A stretch of 64,000 nt of DNA, taken from assembly GCA_963556495.2 (NCBI GenBank), contig OY747707.1, positions 27,612,371 to 27,676,370 of the forward strand, read 5' to 3'. The position numbers and the translations under genes are program-made. The DNA is from Valencia hispanica. Its lineage: Eukaryota; Chordata; Actinopteri; Cyprinodontiformes; Valenciidae. A model generated the notes under the pieces. The model was given only the letters and a program-made list of their open reading frames with translations. It was not told where the DNA came from and searched no databases. Below, in pieces: positions 35,216-46,126 of this stretch. The first letter of the stretch is position 1. Each line of letters starts with the position of its first letter.

Positions 35216-35750
35216 CATCCCTTTCATCTCCGAGTACAATGGCATTCCACTTGCCACACTTCCAGATTTATGCATTGGATAACTAATATTTTCCCTATCG
35301 ACAGATTCCCAAATGAGCTATGGATCTCTGCAGCTCCTCAGAAGACACCTGGGGCCCATTTGACTGATTCTCTGGGTAATACTTCCCTGGCCCAGTCTGT
35401 CAGTTTGGGTGGGCAGTCATTATTTAACCTAACCCTGCTTAGAATGTCTCCATAATTTTATCCCTTGGTAGTGGACTGTGTTCATTGGTCTTCATGATGC
35501 CGTTTGTTCTCCAATGTTCTCTAACAAACCTCAGGCTTTCACAGAACAGCTAGATTTACTAGAAATAACTTACACACAGGTTGACGTTATGTACTAATTA
35601 TGTGTTATCTAGAGGCAGTTAGTTGCACTGGATTTTATTTGGTGGTATTAATACAATTGCACATCGCACTTTTCAGATTTTTTGTTTAAGTATTCATCCC
35701 TGTTGAACTTCTTCCCATTTTAACACTTTATAAGCACAAGCTGCAATGTT

Positions 35751-37564
35751 TTCTTTCTCATTACACTACAGACCTGATTTTCCAAAGTCGTGCTTTAATA
35801 CTTGAAGACTCAATATTTCCTGTATTTTAACAATGTTCAGATGGATGCTAAAATTTTAAGGACACTGGGTAGAAAAGTACAGCCTGTATGTGTGCGTCTG
35901 TGTGTGTGGTTGGGGTGTCTGCAAATTGCCTTCCATCTTTTTATTTGCAGAGGTGCCCTTCACAATTTTAAATGAAACACTCTAGTTTCAGGGAAATTAT
36001 GGTCTGACCATGTCCTATTTCAAGAGGGTGGAATTCAGACTACATCTACCTTCACTGTCTTTATTGCAAAATTTCTTCCTGCCGTTTTGCATTTATACTA
36101 TATGTTTTTTTATCCAGATCCAACTGTGAAAATTGAATCGACAACAATGAGACACCTGCATCAACATTTTCCACATTATGCTGCTACGTGTCAACACAGT
36201 GTGCATCTGCTTTTTAGCGAGGGGAAAATTGAATACGATTATGTTATAGACCTATGAGAAGATTAAATGGATGATTTTTAGCCAGTCCTCACAGCATTCA
36301 TATAGTTTTCACTCTATGAAGTAACTCTCTCCATTGTGCACCTCAAGGTCAGGCGACTGCTACTTTACTGGCTTTGAGTGAGAGGGGAAAAATGAGAGCT
36401 TGTGTTCAGTATTTTCTTTTGGTGACAAAAGCTGGCCTCCAACCCATTGAGAGTGATTTCAGATACGAAAGGAGACGTTTTGTATCTGAAAATGTACATT
36501 AAACGGTGTCAACAACATCCGAGAGGTCAGAGTATAGAGTCCCCATGGAGACAGTCTGGCTGCTGCGCTCGAAGACCCGACAGTCCTTCCCTGAGTGGCG
36601 GCTCCGTGATGGCTCTCAGTTTCTCTCATCATGTCCCTGGCAGCTTTGACACAGGTAATATGCATGCAGGCTGACAGTGGCTGGGATGTGCTGCAGAGAC
36701 AATGATGTACATATCATTTTCCTTGGTGACTGATTGAAGACTGTAATCTGTGCTGGACTTTCTCTCTGATTACACACGTCTCAGGGAGCAAAACAAGGAC
36801 TCCGAGCTGCCACTGGGCACTGTGCTCATTCAGGGCTTTCAGCCTTCAAGAGGACTGAAGTCCGCCTTTACGGTGAGCTCAATTTTTGTCCCATTTACAC
36901 CATTGTTACAAGTGTCGGATAGAATGCATCTAGTAGATAGTGGTCAAACATTGGCTGTCTGAAGATGACACAGAAACAGAGATATGTCTGCCACCCAAGG
37001 TCATCCCAATCCTGTCTGTGGTGCAGTTGCAAGTTTGCTTACTTGTGAAGACACTCGCAAACAGAGAAAGTGTGAATTTTACATGACCAGAGTGTGTGCT
37101 TATAAATTATCTTGCATGTGCAGCTATGACATGCATATAGAAAACATGTTCCTAATTTTTTTAAAGTAATTTTATGTTCATTATCAACAAATAGATTTAA
37201 TTTTGAGAAAATGTTGCATCAGGATTATTTTCTGTATAATTCATCATGTCTTAGGTAAAATGCTTTAAAACATGAAAAATAAATATTATTGCAGACTCAG
37301 GTTAGTGCACTACTACTTCATCTTTGTGCACTTCTACACAGCGTATTGTTCCCATGATGCATTCTGATGCACCAGGGGTTTAGATTATCCACACCATGGT
37401 TCTGCACCAGAGCTGCAAATGACTCTTTGGACCATCAGTCAAGATTCTTCACCTAAATAAATGGAGAATGAATTAAAAGATTATATTTTTTTTAAACAAA
37501 AAAATCATTGTAGACCATTTGTATTGTTTTATATAAGTTTTATTAATTAATTACATCTTGCCAT
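35751..37564. other. Intergenic sequence, one exon-like segment
   Basis: Unique-looking DNA without transposon ends. It contains the exon-like segment 36785-36872 listed separately. Confidence 0.35.
36785..36872 (+). CDS. Candidate internal exon of an unrecognised gene
   Basis: 88 bases bounded by a good acceptor (ACACGTCTCAG|G) and donor (ACG|GTGAGC), open in the frame reading EQNKDSELPLGTVLIQGFQP then SRGLKSAFT. The text looks protein-like (alternating hydrophobics, as in a beta-rich domain such as PH) but I do not recognise it. The entry phase leaves one base; the exit is phase 0. No partner exon with a matching phase was found nearby. Confidence 0.3.
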
Positions 37565-38499
37565 TGTAACACTTGGAAAGCGCTAATACATTGAGTTTAA
37601 ATGGAATGTAGCTAGTATCATTTGACTTTATCAGAACTTAGGAACAACTACCGGAGCTGGTTGTCAACAATTAAAGAATACATAATAACGTCTGAGACCA
37701 GTAGGAAGATGAAGGTGAAGACCTTCTGGCCCCTGGCCAATCGTTAGCTCGCCATCTTTAAACCCTCAAAGGGTCACCTGGCCTGCATTAAACAAACAGG
37801 ACTAGTAAGACATCTTTTTGCAATTAAGCTGTCCGTTTTTCCTGTGTGCACAATTCATTCCTAGATACATGGTATTTAAATAAATGTGCATTAGCTGTAC
37901 ATCCAAATCATAGTATTTTATAATATCAGTAAAACTTTATCCAAACCAATTAACTGCTATATAAATACTACATAGCTTGAACAAAGTGGCTATCCCACAA
38001 ACATAGCAAACAATACATAAATTAGTTTTGAGTTCATTTGTGTCATTTAAAAACAAGATCATGCTCAATTGTTTGAAACAGCATTAATCAAACAGTGTAT
38101 AGCATTAGCTAGCATGCTGGCAACTAGCTAGTGGCATGCTAGCAAGTAGCAGGCTAGTTGCTAATATGACAGAAACAAATGTCTTAAAACTCACCAATTC
38201 CAGTTTCTGTATGGTATATGATGACCCTACAAGGCTCCAGCTCACAGTTGTCGGTGTCTAAGTCAGGTAATATCATGATAAGTAAAAGAAAATGCATTTA
38301 AGTTAAGAAAAGCTTTTGTTTTTATATACTGACCTGCAACAGCTCTGTCACCTGGCTTTTCCCCAAATGTCTGCAGGGAGGAAGCCAGTGCAGGCTTTTG
38401 ATCATGTGATCAATGTCACATGACTTAGGCATGGCGCATTAAAGGACAGAGAAGAGTGTAGGAATTTACCAAAACCTGGCAAAAACACTCTGGGCTACA
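37565..38499 (-). repeat. 3' LTR (935 bp) of the gypsy element
   Basis: TG...CA-bounded repeat next to the polypurine tract. Compared with the other LTR it lacks about 340 bases in its left part (after AATTAAAGAATACA). Otherwise the two are nearly identical, including a palindrome-rich block of GCTAGC and GCATGC words near 38105-38160. Confidence 0.95.
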
Positions 38500-38515
38500 T
38501 CCTCCCCCCCTTAAA
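38500..38515 (-). other. Polypurine tract of the gypsy element
   Basis: TCCTCCCCCCCTTAAA on the + strand, i.e. a purine run on the coding strand immediately before the 3' LTR, where plus-strand DNA synthesis would be primed. Confidence 0.85.
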
Positions 38516-38543
38516 TCCATGCACGTCCCGTTGCATGTTACCA

Positions 38544-40375
38544 CTAAACAACGTGTATGGCTGAAGAACTAGAATTGGTGGTAGTGGTGGCTAAAGCATC
38601 TGACAAACTATGCAAAAGAGATTGTATGACCGACATCAATGGATTGCCAAGCTTTGAATACTTAAGTCGTTTAGGCGGTGATCTGTGACGATTCGTATGC
38701 CTCAGAGACATATCAGTGATAGGATCAGAGCTATCAAAAGTTGATGATGTGCTTGGGGTAGTCACAGCAGTTGACTCAGTCAAATTATTAGAAACTTCTA
38801 GATCATGAAAGTCTGCAGATACATTTTCAGGGATGGTTTCAGGTGAGTTGTTGGGTGGATCTTGGGTAGAGTATTCTTCAACATCAGATTCCAAGGATTT
38901 TTCACTCTCAGAATATATAGTTTCCACAGCTGATTCCTTTACAGGAACGAATTCTGGAGTGAGGACTTTTGGAGTTCCACTGGGAAGAGGCTTTGGAGGG
39001 TTAAAAAGTTTCTCCACTTTAAACTCCATTTGTGGCGGGACAAGATGGACAAAAGTTGGTTCCATTCCATCCTCCTCTCAATAATCTGGTGATCTCTGCT
39101 GTGTTCTGGTTTGCAGATGAGTGGAAGGTTTCGTGATTGGGATTGTTTCTTCTGCTGTTTCGATCTCTGTTGCAGGAAGAAAACCACATGGAAGGAGGAG
39201 ATATCTGTGCACAGTGCGAGTTGGGCCATCTTTGCATTCTGGTTTTACTGTGTAGACTGGAAGATCTTTGACACATTTCACCACAACAAAGACATCTGGC
39301 TCCCATTTGTCACAGAGCTTATGTTTACCTCCGAGTCTCATGTTGCGCACTAATACTCTGCTTCCAACTTCCAGCCTGGATGGCATAATATGTTGGTCAA
39401 ATAGAGTCTTGTTCCTTTCGGCGTTTTTTGCAGTATTCTTTGAAGATAGTTGGTAGCTTTCCTTCAACCTAGCCTTTAAGTCTTGTACATACTGGGAATG
39501 TGGTTGACATGTCTTCTCACGTACAGGAAGGTTAAAGGCAAGGTCAATATGGAGACGAGGACAACGTCCAAACATGAGCTCATAAGGAGTGGATCCAGTC
39601 ACTTCATTTCTGGTACAATTATAGGCGTGAACAAGCGGTTTTACATACTCCTTCCATTTGGATTTCTGTTTGGGTTTGAGAGTTCCTAACATTGATAGTA
39701 AGGTGCAGTTAAACCTTTCTACCAGGTTTCCCCTGGGATGGTATGGGGTTGTATGACATTTTTGAACACCCAACACAGTGTACAGTTCCTTAATTAATTT
39801 GGACTCAAAGTCCGGCCCTTGATCTGTGTGTACTCTTTCTGGGATTCCATAGTTAGAAAATTTTCCCAAAGATATTTAGCCACAGTCTTTGCTTTTTGAT
39901 TGGGTACTGGAAAAGCAAGGGCAAACTTGGTAAAATGGTCTGTCAATACCAGGATGTCTTTGGTATTGCTGGTGTCAGGCTCAAGACTGAGGAAATCCAT
40001 GCAAATGAGTTCTAATGGACGTGAGGTCTGGATGTTAACCAGGGGAGCAGCCCTCTCTGGCAAACTTTTCCTGTGAACACAACGGTCACATGTCTTTATT
40101 TTTTCCTGTACATCCGCTGCCATTTTGGGCCAGTAGAACCGAGTCCTGGTAAGGTCAAGTGCTTGTTCCACTCCAGGGTGGCCCATGTCATCATGGAGAA
40201 CAGTTTGACGTAGACCTGTAGGAAGAACCAATTGATATGGTTGCTGTTCATTTTCATAACACTTTCTGTAGAGAATGCCATCAATCAGTTCCAATTTATT
40301 CAATTCCCTGAGGAGAAGAGGAATTTCAAGAAGTTGTTCTCTGGCTGTTGGAGGAACCCTTTCTCCTGTCTCCAA
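38544..40375 (-). pseudogene. Gypsy integrase and C-terminal tail, frameshifted
   Basis: The N-terminal zinc-binding part has HDDMGHPGVEQ and CDRC (HHCC type) at about 40020-40200. The catalytic core has CMDFLSLEPD, HTDQGPDFES and RGNLVERFN, supplying the D, D and E. The reading shifts frame near 39830, between the first and second catalytic aspartates, and again near 39070. The tail (38544-39065) is acidic and serine/threonine-rich and ends with a RSPPKRLKYSKLGNPL motif like that at the end of many gypsy pols. Integrase would join element DNA to the host genome. Confidence 0.88.
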
Positions 40376-42104
40376 CTAATAAATTACTTCCCAGACATTT
40401 GGATCAGTTCTCTGTTTTTCCTGTAACTCATCATGAGATACAGAAGGAATAACAGGAAGACCATGCAAATTGTCTGAGTAGTTCTCAGGAAGTACTGCTG
40501 CATTGGTAGACAGAGATTCAACCAAGGCCGTTTCACCTCCAGTTCTCACTAGACAACTTTGACAAATCGCATTGATAACTTCAGATGGTACTTCACCATC
40601 GCTGCTGCTTGAGAGATGTTGTTGAGCAAAATGATCAAGAAGCTCCTTGTCCTTTTGAGTAAGTAAATCAGAAGCAGTACTGTTATGAGGACGACGGGAA
40701 AGGGCATCTGCATCCAAGTTTTGTTTGCCAGCTCGATACTGTATTTGGAAGGAAAATGTAGCAAGAGCAGCAAGCCAACGATGGCTGGTAGCGTCCAGCT
40801 TTGCTGATGTCAAGACATAGGTAAGTGGATTGTTATCAGTGACAACTAAACTTTGCTCCATACAGATAATCTTGAAACTTTTCTGTCACACTCCACTTCA
40901 GTGCCAAGAATTCAAGTTTGTGAGCTGCATAACGACTTTCACTGGATGACAACCCCCTACTGGCATAAGCTATAACTCTTAGTTTTCCATCTTGTTCTTG
41001 GAAAAGAGCAGCACCCAGTCCAGTGACACTGGCATCTGTGTGGAGGATGTAAGGCAATGCCGGATCAGCAAAACCCAAAACTGGTGCAGTTGTAAGTTTG
41101 TCATTGAGGGTTTTAAAAGCTGACTGACATTCAGGACTCCACCTAGAACCAAAAGATTGCTTAGGATCAAACTGTGTGGTCTTAGAAGTTGTCTTTCTGA
41201 AGGGTTTGTTGGTAGATGGGTATCCACGTGTTAGGTTGTTGAGCGGCTTGGCAATCGAGGCATAATTTTTAATAAAACGCCTGTAATAGCCAGCGAACCC
41301 CAGAAAAGATTTTAAGGTCTTCAAATTTGTTGGAATTGGCCAGGATTTCAAGGTGGCAACTTTTTCTGGGTCTGTCTCAACACCTTTTTCTGAAACAATG
41401 TGGCCCAAGTACCGGACAGATGTCTGAAAGAATTTGCATTTTTCTGGAGAGAGTTTCAACCCAAATTCTTTCAAGCGATTTAACACTCTCAGCAGACGTT
41501 CTTCATGTTCCTTAAGGGTGCTGGAGAAGATTATCAGATCGTCCAAAAACACTAGGACTTCTTTCAAATGCAAGTTTCCCATGCACTTTTCCATTAATCT
41601 TTGGAACGTTGATGGTGCATTAGTAACCCCTTGAGGCATTCAATTAAATTCCCAAAATCCAATGGGAGTAACAAATGCAGTCTTGGCTTTATCAGCTTCC
41701 TCCATCTCGATCTGAGAATAACCAGATTTGAGATCGAGCACAGAAAACCATTTTGATCCAGTAAGTGCTGTAAATGACTCCTCCAAATTGGGCAATGCAT
41801 ATGCATCTTTAACCATTTGCAAATTGAGTTTACGGTAGTCAATGCATAATCGAATGTCTTCATTCTTCTTCCTGACAACTATTGGGGATGAAAATGAGGA
41901 CTCTGACTCCCTGATAACACCAGCATCCAGAAGCTCTCGAAGGTGTTTACGAACAGCTTCTAAGTCTTGTGGAGGAATGGGTCTTGCTTTATTTTTTTTA
42001 AATAGAGTGTCATCATGGAGATTAATATGATGTTTCACTTGTTTGGTGCACCCAAAATCCAAGTAATGATGCGAGAAAACCTCAGACATGGCATTCAACT
42101 TCAT
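40376..42104 (-). pseudogene. Gypsy reverse transcriptase and RNase H, with an in-frame stop
   Basis: The reverse transcriptase reads LCIDYRKLN, FSVLDLKSGYSQIEM, the MPQGVTNAPSTFQRLM region and the catalytic FLDDLIIFS (the YxDD-equivalent motif), then FLGFAGYYRRFI. RNase H follows with ILHTDASVTGLGAALFQ and SRYAAHKLEFLALKW. A TGA at 41640-41642 interrupts the protein between the fingers and the MPQG segment. A frame change lies near 40850 in RNase H, before the connector (VTDNNPLTYVLTSAKLD). Confidence 0.92.
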
Positions 42105-42329
42105 GGTTATCCTTTCTTTCCATTCTGATGGTATCGGCGACTCACCAAAGTTGAAACTAAGAGGTGCCGTTTCCTGTTTTCTGTCACATGGTGCTCGGAG
42201 ATGATGCAGTCATAGACTCCTAGTTCAGCAATGACACTTAAAACTGGTATCCAGGTGTCTTGCTCTGTTCTGTTGGACACTACAACTGGAACTTGGGTGT
42301 GTGAACCAGCTTGAAGGGCAACCAGACAA

Positions 42330-43021
42330 TTACTGACACAAGCCACCCAGAAGGCCTGAAACCGGATGCAGAATGACAGCATACTGACTAACTGAACTGG
42401 AAAGTTTAACAGAACCCTCAACTACAACTGTGCTACCAGCTGGAATTAGCACAGGGGTTTTGCTAAGGGTAGTCACAACACCAAGATGATCATTATGATT
42501 CTGTTGATGTGTTACTTGGAGAGTCTGTAGAACTGCTCTGTAGCCATAGGAAATAGGCTGAAATGTTGAACAGCTGCCAGAGGAAAATTGCTCATGAAGG
42601 ATTTCAAGGGTATTCATGCCAATAAGTATTGAATTTGGAAAATTAGGTATCACATCAGGAACAACAAGTGCAAGTGTTAGAACAGGGAAGTCACTCCCAA
42701 GAAAATCTTTCAGAAACGTTATGGAAATTTCAACATAACCAAGGTATGGGATAAACTGACCAGCAGCCCCTTCCACTTGAAGTAATTCATTTAGTGGATG
42801 GACTGGTTGATCTGCAAGATACTTATTGTAAAAGGAAACTGGAATAGTGGTAACTTGTGAACCAGTAGACACTGACAGTTGTGACCTGCAATGTTGACTT
42901 CTGCTGTGCATCTGGATCCGATTAACCCTTGAGGTAATCTAGTCTTTGCCTTGGACTGCAATTCAACATAATTTTTATTCTTTGCGGGACATAGTTGGTC
43001 CAGCCCAGCTCCCATTTGCAC
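42330..43021 (-). pseudogene. Gypsy retropepsin-type protease, active site damaged
   Basis: Downstream of gag, a protease-like segment reads STGSQVTTIPVSFY, then GQFIPYLGYVEISITF and ILIGMNTLEILHEQF, a retropepsin layout (DTG loop, flap region, ILG motif). The D expected before TGS is absent: the open frame changes at about 42865, within the active-site loop, consistent with a small deletion. Confidence 0.72.
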
Positions 43022-43038
43022 CTCAACAGGAAGTGGAA

Positions 43039-44776
43039 TTAGTTTAAATGTTTATAAGCAGAGTAGTTTGGCTTCTGCCGCTCTTGCTGGTTGCTATTAA
43101 ATTGTTTCCGCTTCATGCTGACTAATGTTGGGTTGGGTTCATTTTCACATTGTGGCTTAATGTGACCATCCTCTCCACAGCGGAAGCAAAACCCAGGTTT
43201 AGGGGTTGAAAAGGCAGGTTTAAGCAAATTTTTCAGTCTTTGGGGCTGGGGTGGCAGCAGAAGGCAGGTTGACATTATTCCGAGTTGCCATCAAAGCGGT
43301 TAGCTGCTGCTGTATGGCTGTCATCTGTTGGGAGAGCTGTTTAGTCAGTGTGCTCAGGGCAGAACAAAGGTTTGTGTCTTCTACAGTATTAGCAAACTGT
43401 GCTTGTGTAGTAACTTTTTGTCTTACTGTTCCCAGATGCTGCTTCATCCTAAATGTCTTTGCTGCTTCTCTGTCCTCTTCAATTCAAAGGAGTAATAAAA
43501 ATTCAGCAAATTTTGGGGGTGCGTGTTTTCTTTGTTTAAGTTGGAGTTCTGATATTAAATTATTGTCCCAACATCCCCTGCAGAATTGACTCAGGAGTCG
43601 TTTGTTCATGTCATCCTTTGCAACACCACCTCTTTTTGCTGCATATTGTAGCGCAACCTGCAAGCGTTGCAAATAGGCATTAGACTTTTCACCACTATCC
43701 TGAAAGGCATCCAGAAACTTGGCATATAGCTCTTCTCCATATTGCACAGTACCATAAGCTGAATCAAGCTGTTTCATGTAAACATCTGGTAGGGCGGCTG
43801 TAGCTCAGTGGTAGAGTTGTCAGCCTGCAACCCAGAAATTGTGGGTTCGATTCCAGCTTCCACTTTGCCTACTGGTGTTGGCCAGAAGGGCCATGATATG
43901 GCAGCCTTGCTTCTGTCAGGGCTATAATCATAGCTTGCTTCCACCAGTGTGTGAATAATGGAGTTGTAAAGCGCTTTGAGAGTCTTGAAAAGCGCTATAT
44001 AAATGCAAGCCATTATTATTGTGTCAAGACTCAGAAGCTTAACCATGTCACAAATCAGTCTGGTGCTCTGCAAGTCTGATATGGATAGATCTTTCAAAGC
44101 TAATTCAACAGCTGTGTCATGAACTGGCCTAGGCACTTTACCAGAGAATGTTCTCAGTCTATGGGATGCATGCAAAGAGTGGTCAACATGCTCCACTACA
44201 TAACGTTGTACTCCAGGAGGATTGAGATCACTAATAGCATTGGAAGGACCACCTTGTGCTCCTGCACCACCAGAGACAGGGGAGAACTTTGAGGGGAAAT
44301 CTGGCAGAGGAGGAGGAAGTGCTGAATCAAAGGGGTTTGTATCTGCAGATTCTTCCTTTTTTGCACTCACTAGAGTTTCTGGGTTGAGTTCTGCAATAGA
44401 CTGACGTATTTGAGACATCATAATTCCTTCCAGACAATTTGGCTACTTTTTGCAGGTCTGCTAAGTAGGCACTTGTTTTGGAACCACCAACTTCTGAAGT
44501 ATAAATTTCAGATAGGCTCTCGATTTGAAATGTACTACCCGTAGCTGAAATAAATGTGTATGGTAATAATTTAGACAACTGTACCAAAGATGAGCCGGAA
44601 GTAAACTCAACAAGCATCTTGTCAAATTCAGATTCTGATGCATCTATAGTAACCTTACGATCGACGTTACCATACTGTTCAAGAAAATCTATTACTTCAT
44701 CTACTGACTGTTCAGGTGGTCCATCAATTAAAACTGCATTTGGAATTTTAATGGCAAGAGTCTCAAAAATGTCCAT
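43039..44776 (-). pseudogene. Gypsy gag with PNMA-like capsid and CCHC knuckle, interrupted by a SINE
   Basis: The N-terminal part (44327-44776) starts MDIFETLAIKIPNAVLIDG. The capsid part reads LRTFSGKVPRPVHDTAVELA and, beyond the SINE, LDSAYGTVQYGEELYAKFLD followed by GEKSNAYLQRLQVAL. This closely resembles the vertebrate PNMA proteins, which derive from a gypsy gag. The nucleocapsid knuckle is CFRCGEDGHIKPQC (C-x2-C-x4-H-x4-C) at about 43150-43190. Frame breaks occur near 44400 and 43460, and a SINE lies at 43792-44020. Confidence 0.87.
43792..44020 (+). repeat. tRNA-derived SINE inside gypsy gag
   Basis: The head GGCTGTAGCTCAGTGGTAGA (A box) and GGGTTCGATTCC (B box) are tRNA-like. The 3' end GAAAAGCGCTATATAAATGC followed by CCATTATTATT is a LINE-type tail. 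The same family lies at 51305-51617. It inserted opposite to the retrotransposon and splits its capsid reading frame, so it is younger than the gypsy insertion. Confidence 0.88.
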
Positions 44777-44826
44777 TGCGTATTGTGGATTGGTGAGTTT
44801 TAATCTTTAATTATTGACCAAAACAG

Positions 44827-44844
44827 CTCCTGGCTAGCTCGCCA
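44827..44844 (-). other. Primer-binding site of the gypsy element
   Basis: On the coding strand TGGCGAGCTAGCCAGG follows the 5' LTR after four bases (AATC). It begins TGG, as sites complementary to a tRNA 3' CCA end do. The tRNA is not identified. Confidence 0.7.
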
Positions 44845-44848
44845 GATT

Positions 44849-46126
44849 TGTAACACTTGGAAAGCGCAAATAAATTGAGTTTAAATTAAATGTGGCTAGT
44901 ATCATTTGACTTTATCAGAACTTAGGAACAACTACCGGAGACGGTTGTCAACAATTAAAGAATACACAACAATTTGGAATACTTTGCAGGTACCATGTAT
45001 TGAAAATTATAAATGAAATAAATAAACAAACACAAAATAACAGTTTCCACTGCTGCAGCACTGATAATTAAATGGGTTAAAGTTGATGAAAACACCCAGT
45101 GTTCAGTCTAATCCCCTGAATAGTTAAAGACTCCTCAGCAGGACTGGAAGACCCAATGAATTCACACTGAAATGATTGTCCAAGATGTAATCTGAGTGTC
45201 CATGAAAGTTGTCCAAGCGCTTTGGTTGTCCAAAAGTACTGGAAAAAGGAGATGTGTGAATCCATGCATTGAGTGAGGGGTTTAGGGAGTGGACAGAATG
45301 TTGTCTGAGACAACTTCCTACCAGACCAGTAGGAAGATGAAGATGAAGACCTTCTGGCCCCTGGCCAATCGTTAGCTCACCATATTTAAACCCTCAAAGG
45401 GTCACCTGGCCTGCATTAAACAAACAGGACTAGTAAGACATCTTTTTGCAATTAAGCTGTCCGTTTATCTGTGTGCACAATTCATTCCTAGATACATGGT
45501 ATTTAAATAAATGTGCATTAGCTGTACATCCAAATCATAGTATTTTAAAATATCAGTAAAGCTTTATCCAAACCAATTAACTGCTATATAAATACTACAT
45601 AGCTTGAACAAAGTGGCTATCCCACAAACATAGCAAACAATACATAAATTAGTTTTGAGTTCATTTGTGTTATTTAAAAACAAGATAATGCTCAATTGTT
45701 TGAAACAGCATTAATCAAACAGTGTATAGCATTAGCTAGCATGCTGGCAACTAGCTAGTGGCATGCTAGCAAGTAGCAGGCTAGTTGCTAATATGACAGA
45801 AACAAACGTCTTAAAACTCACCAATTCCAGTTTCTGTATGGTATATGATAACCTTACAAGGCTCCAGCTCACAGTTGTCGGTGTCTAAGTCAGGTAATAT
45901 CATGATAAGTAAAAGGAAATGCATTTAAGTTAAGAAAAGCTTTTGTTTCTACATACTGACCTGCAACAGCTCTGTCAACTGGCTTTTCCCCAAATGTCTG
46001 CAGGGAGGAAGCCAGTGCAGGCTTTTGATCACGTGATCAATGTCACATGACTTAGGCATGGTGCATTAAAGCACAGAGAAGAGTGTAGGAATTTAACAAA
46101 ACCTGGCAAAAACACTCTGGGCTACA
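44849..46126 (-). repeat. 5' LTR (1278 bp) of the gypsy element
   Basis: Longer than the opposite LTR by 343 bases. The extra block (about 44960-45330) includes AATAAATAAACAAACACAAA. Apart from this, the two LTRs differ by scattered single-base changes, suggesting a fairly young insertion. Confidence 0.94.

Larger units (their letters stand above)
33388..35750 (-). mobile_element. Tc1-like transposon split by a nested element
   Basis: The left terminus region GTCTTGTGAAAGTATTCATA and the right region TTTAAGTATTCATCCCTG are typical of one fish Tc1-like family in antisense. 33650-34170 contains broken transposase C-terminal text. 35230-35720 contains the N-terminal half of the same family (for example CTAACCCTGCTTAGAATGTC followed by CTTCATGATGCCGTTTGTTC). 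The middle is occupied by another element at about 34185-35215. Confidence 0.72.
37565..46126 (-). mobile_element. Ty3/gypsy LTR retrotransposon with PNMA-like gag, inactive
   Basis: Two long direct repeats beginning TGTAACACTTGGAAAGCGC and ending GGGCTACA bound 6.3 kb of internal sequence. On the minus strand the order is gag, protease, reverse transcriptase, RNase H, integrase, which is the Ty3/gypsy order. The primer-binding site and polypurine tract are placed correctly for minus-strand transcription (5' LTR at the high coordinates). Stops, frameshifts and a SINE in gag make it inactive. Flanking target duplications are not apparent. Confidence 0.95.

Noticed and set aside
43792..43870. 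tRNA gene
   Set aside because: A and B boxes are present, but the sequence continues into a SINE body and tail and the stems are imperfect. The same holds at 51305 and on the minus strand at 56424 and 1985.
37565..46126. Endogenous retrovirus with env
   Set aside because: After integrase only a ~170-codon acidic tail follows, with no signal peptide or transmembrane segment. The gene order and motifs are those of a Ty3/gypsy element without env.
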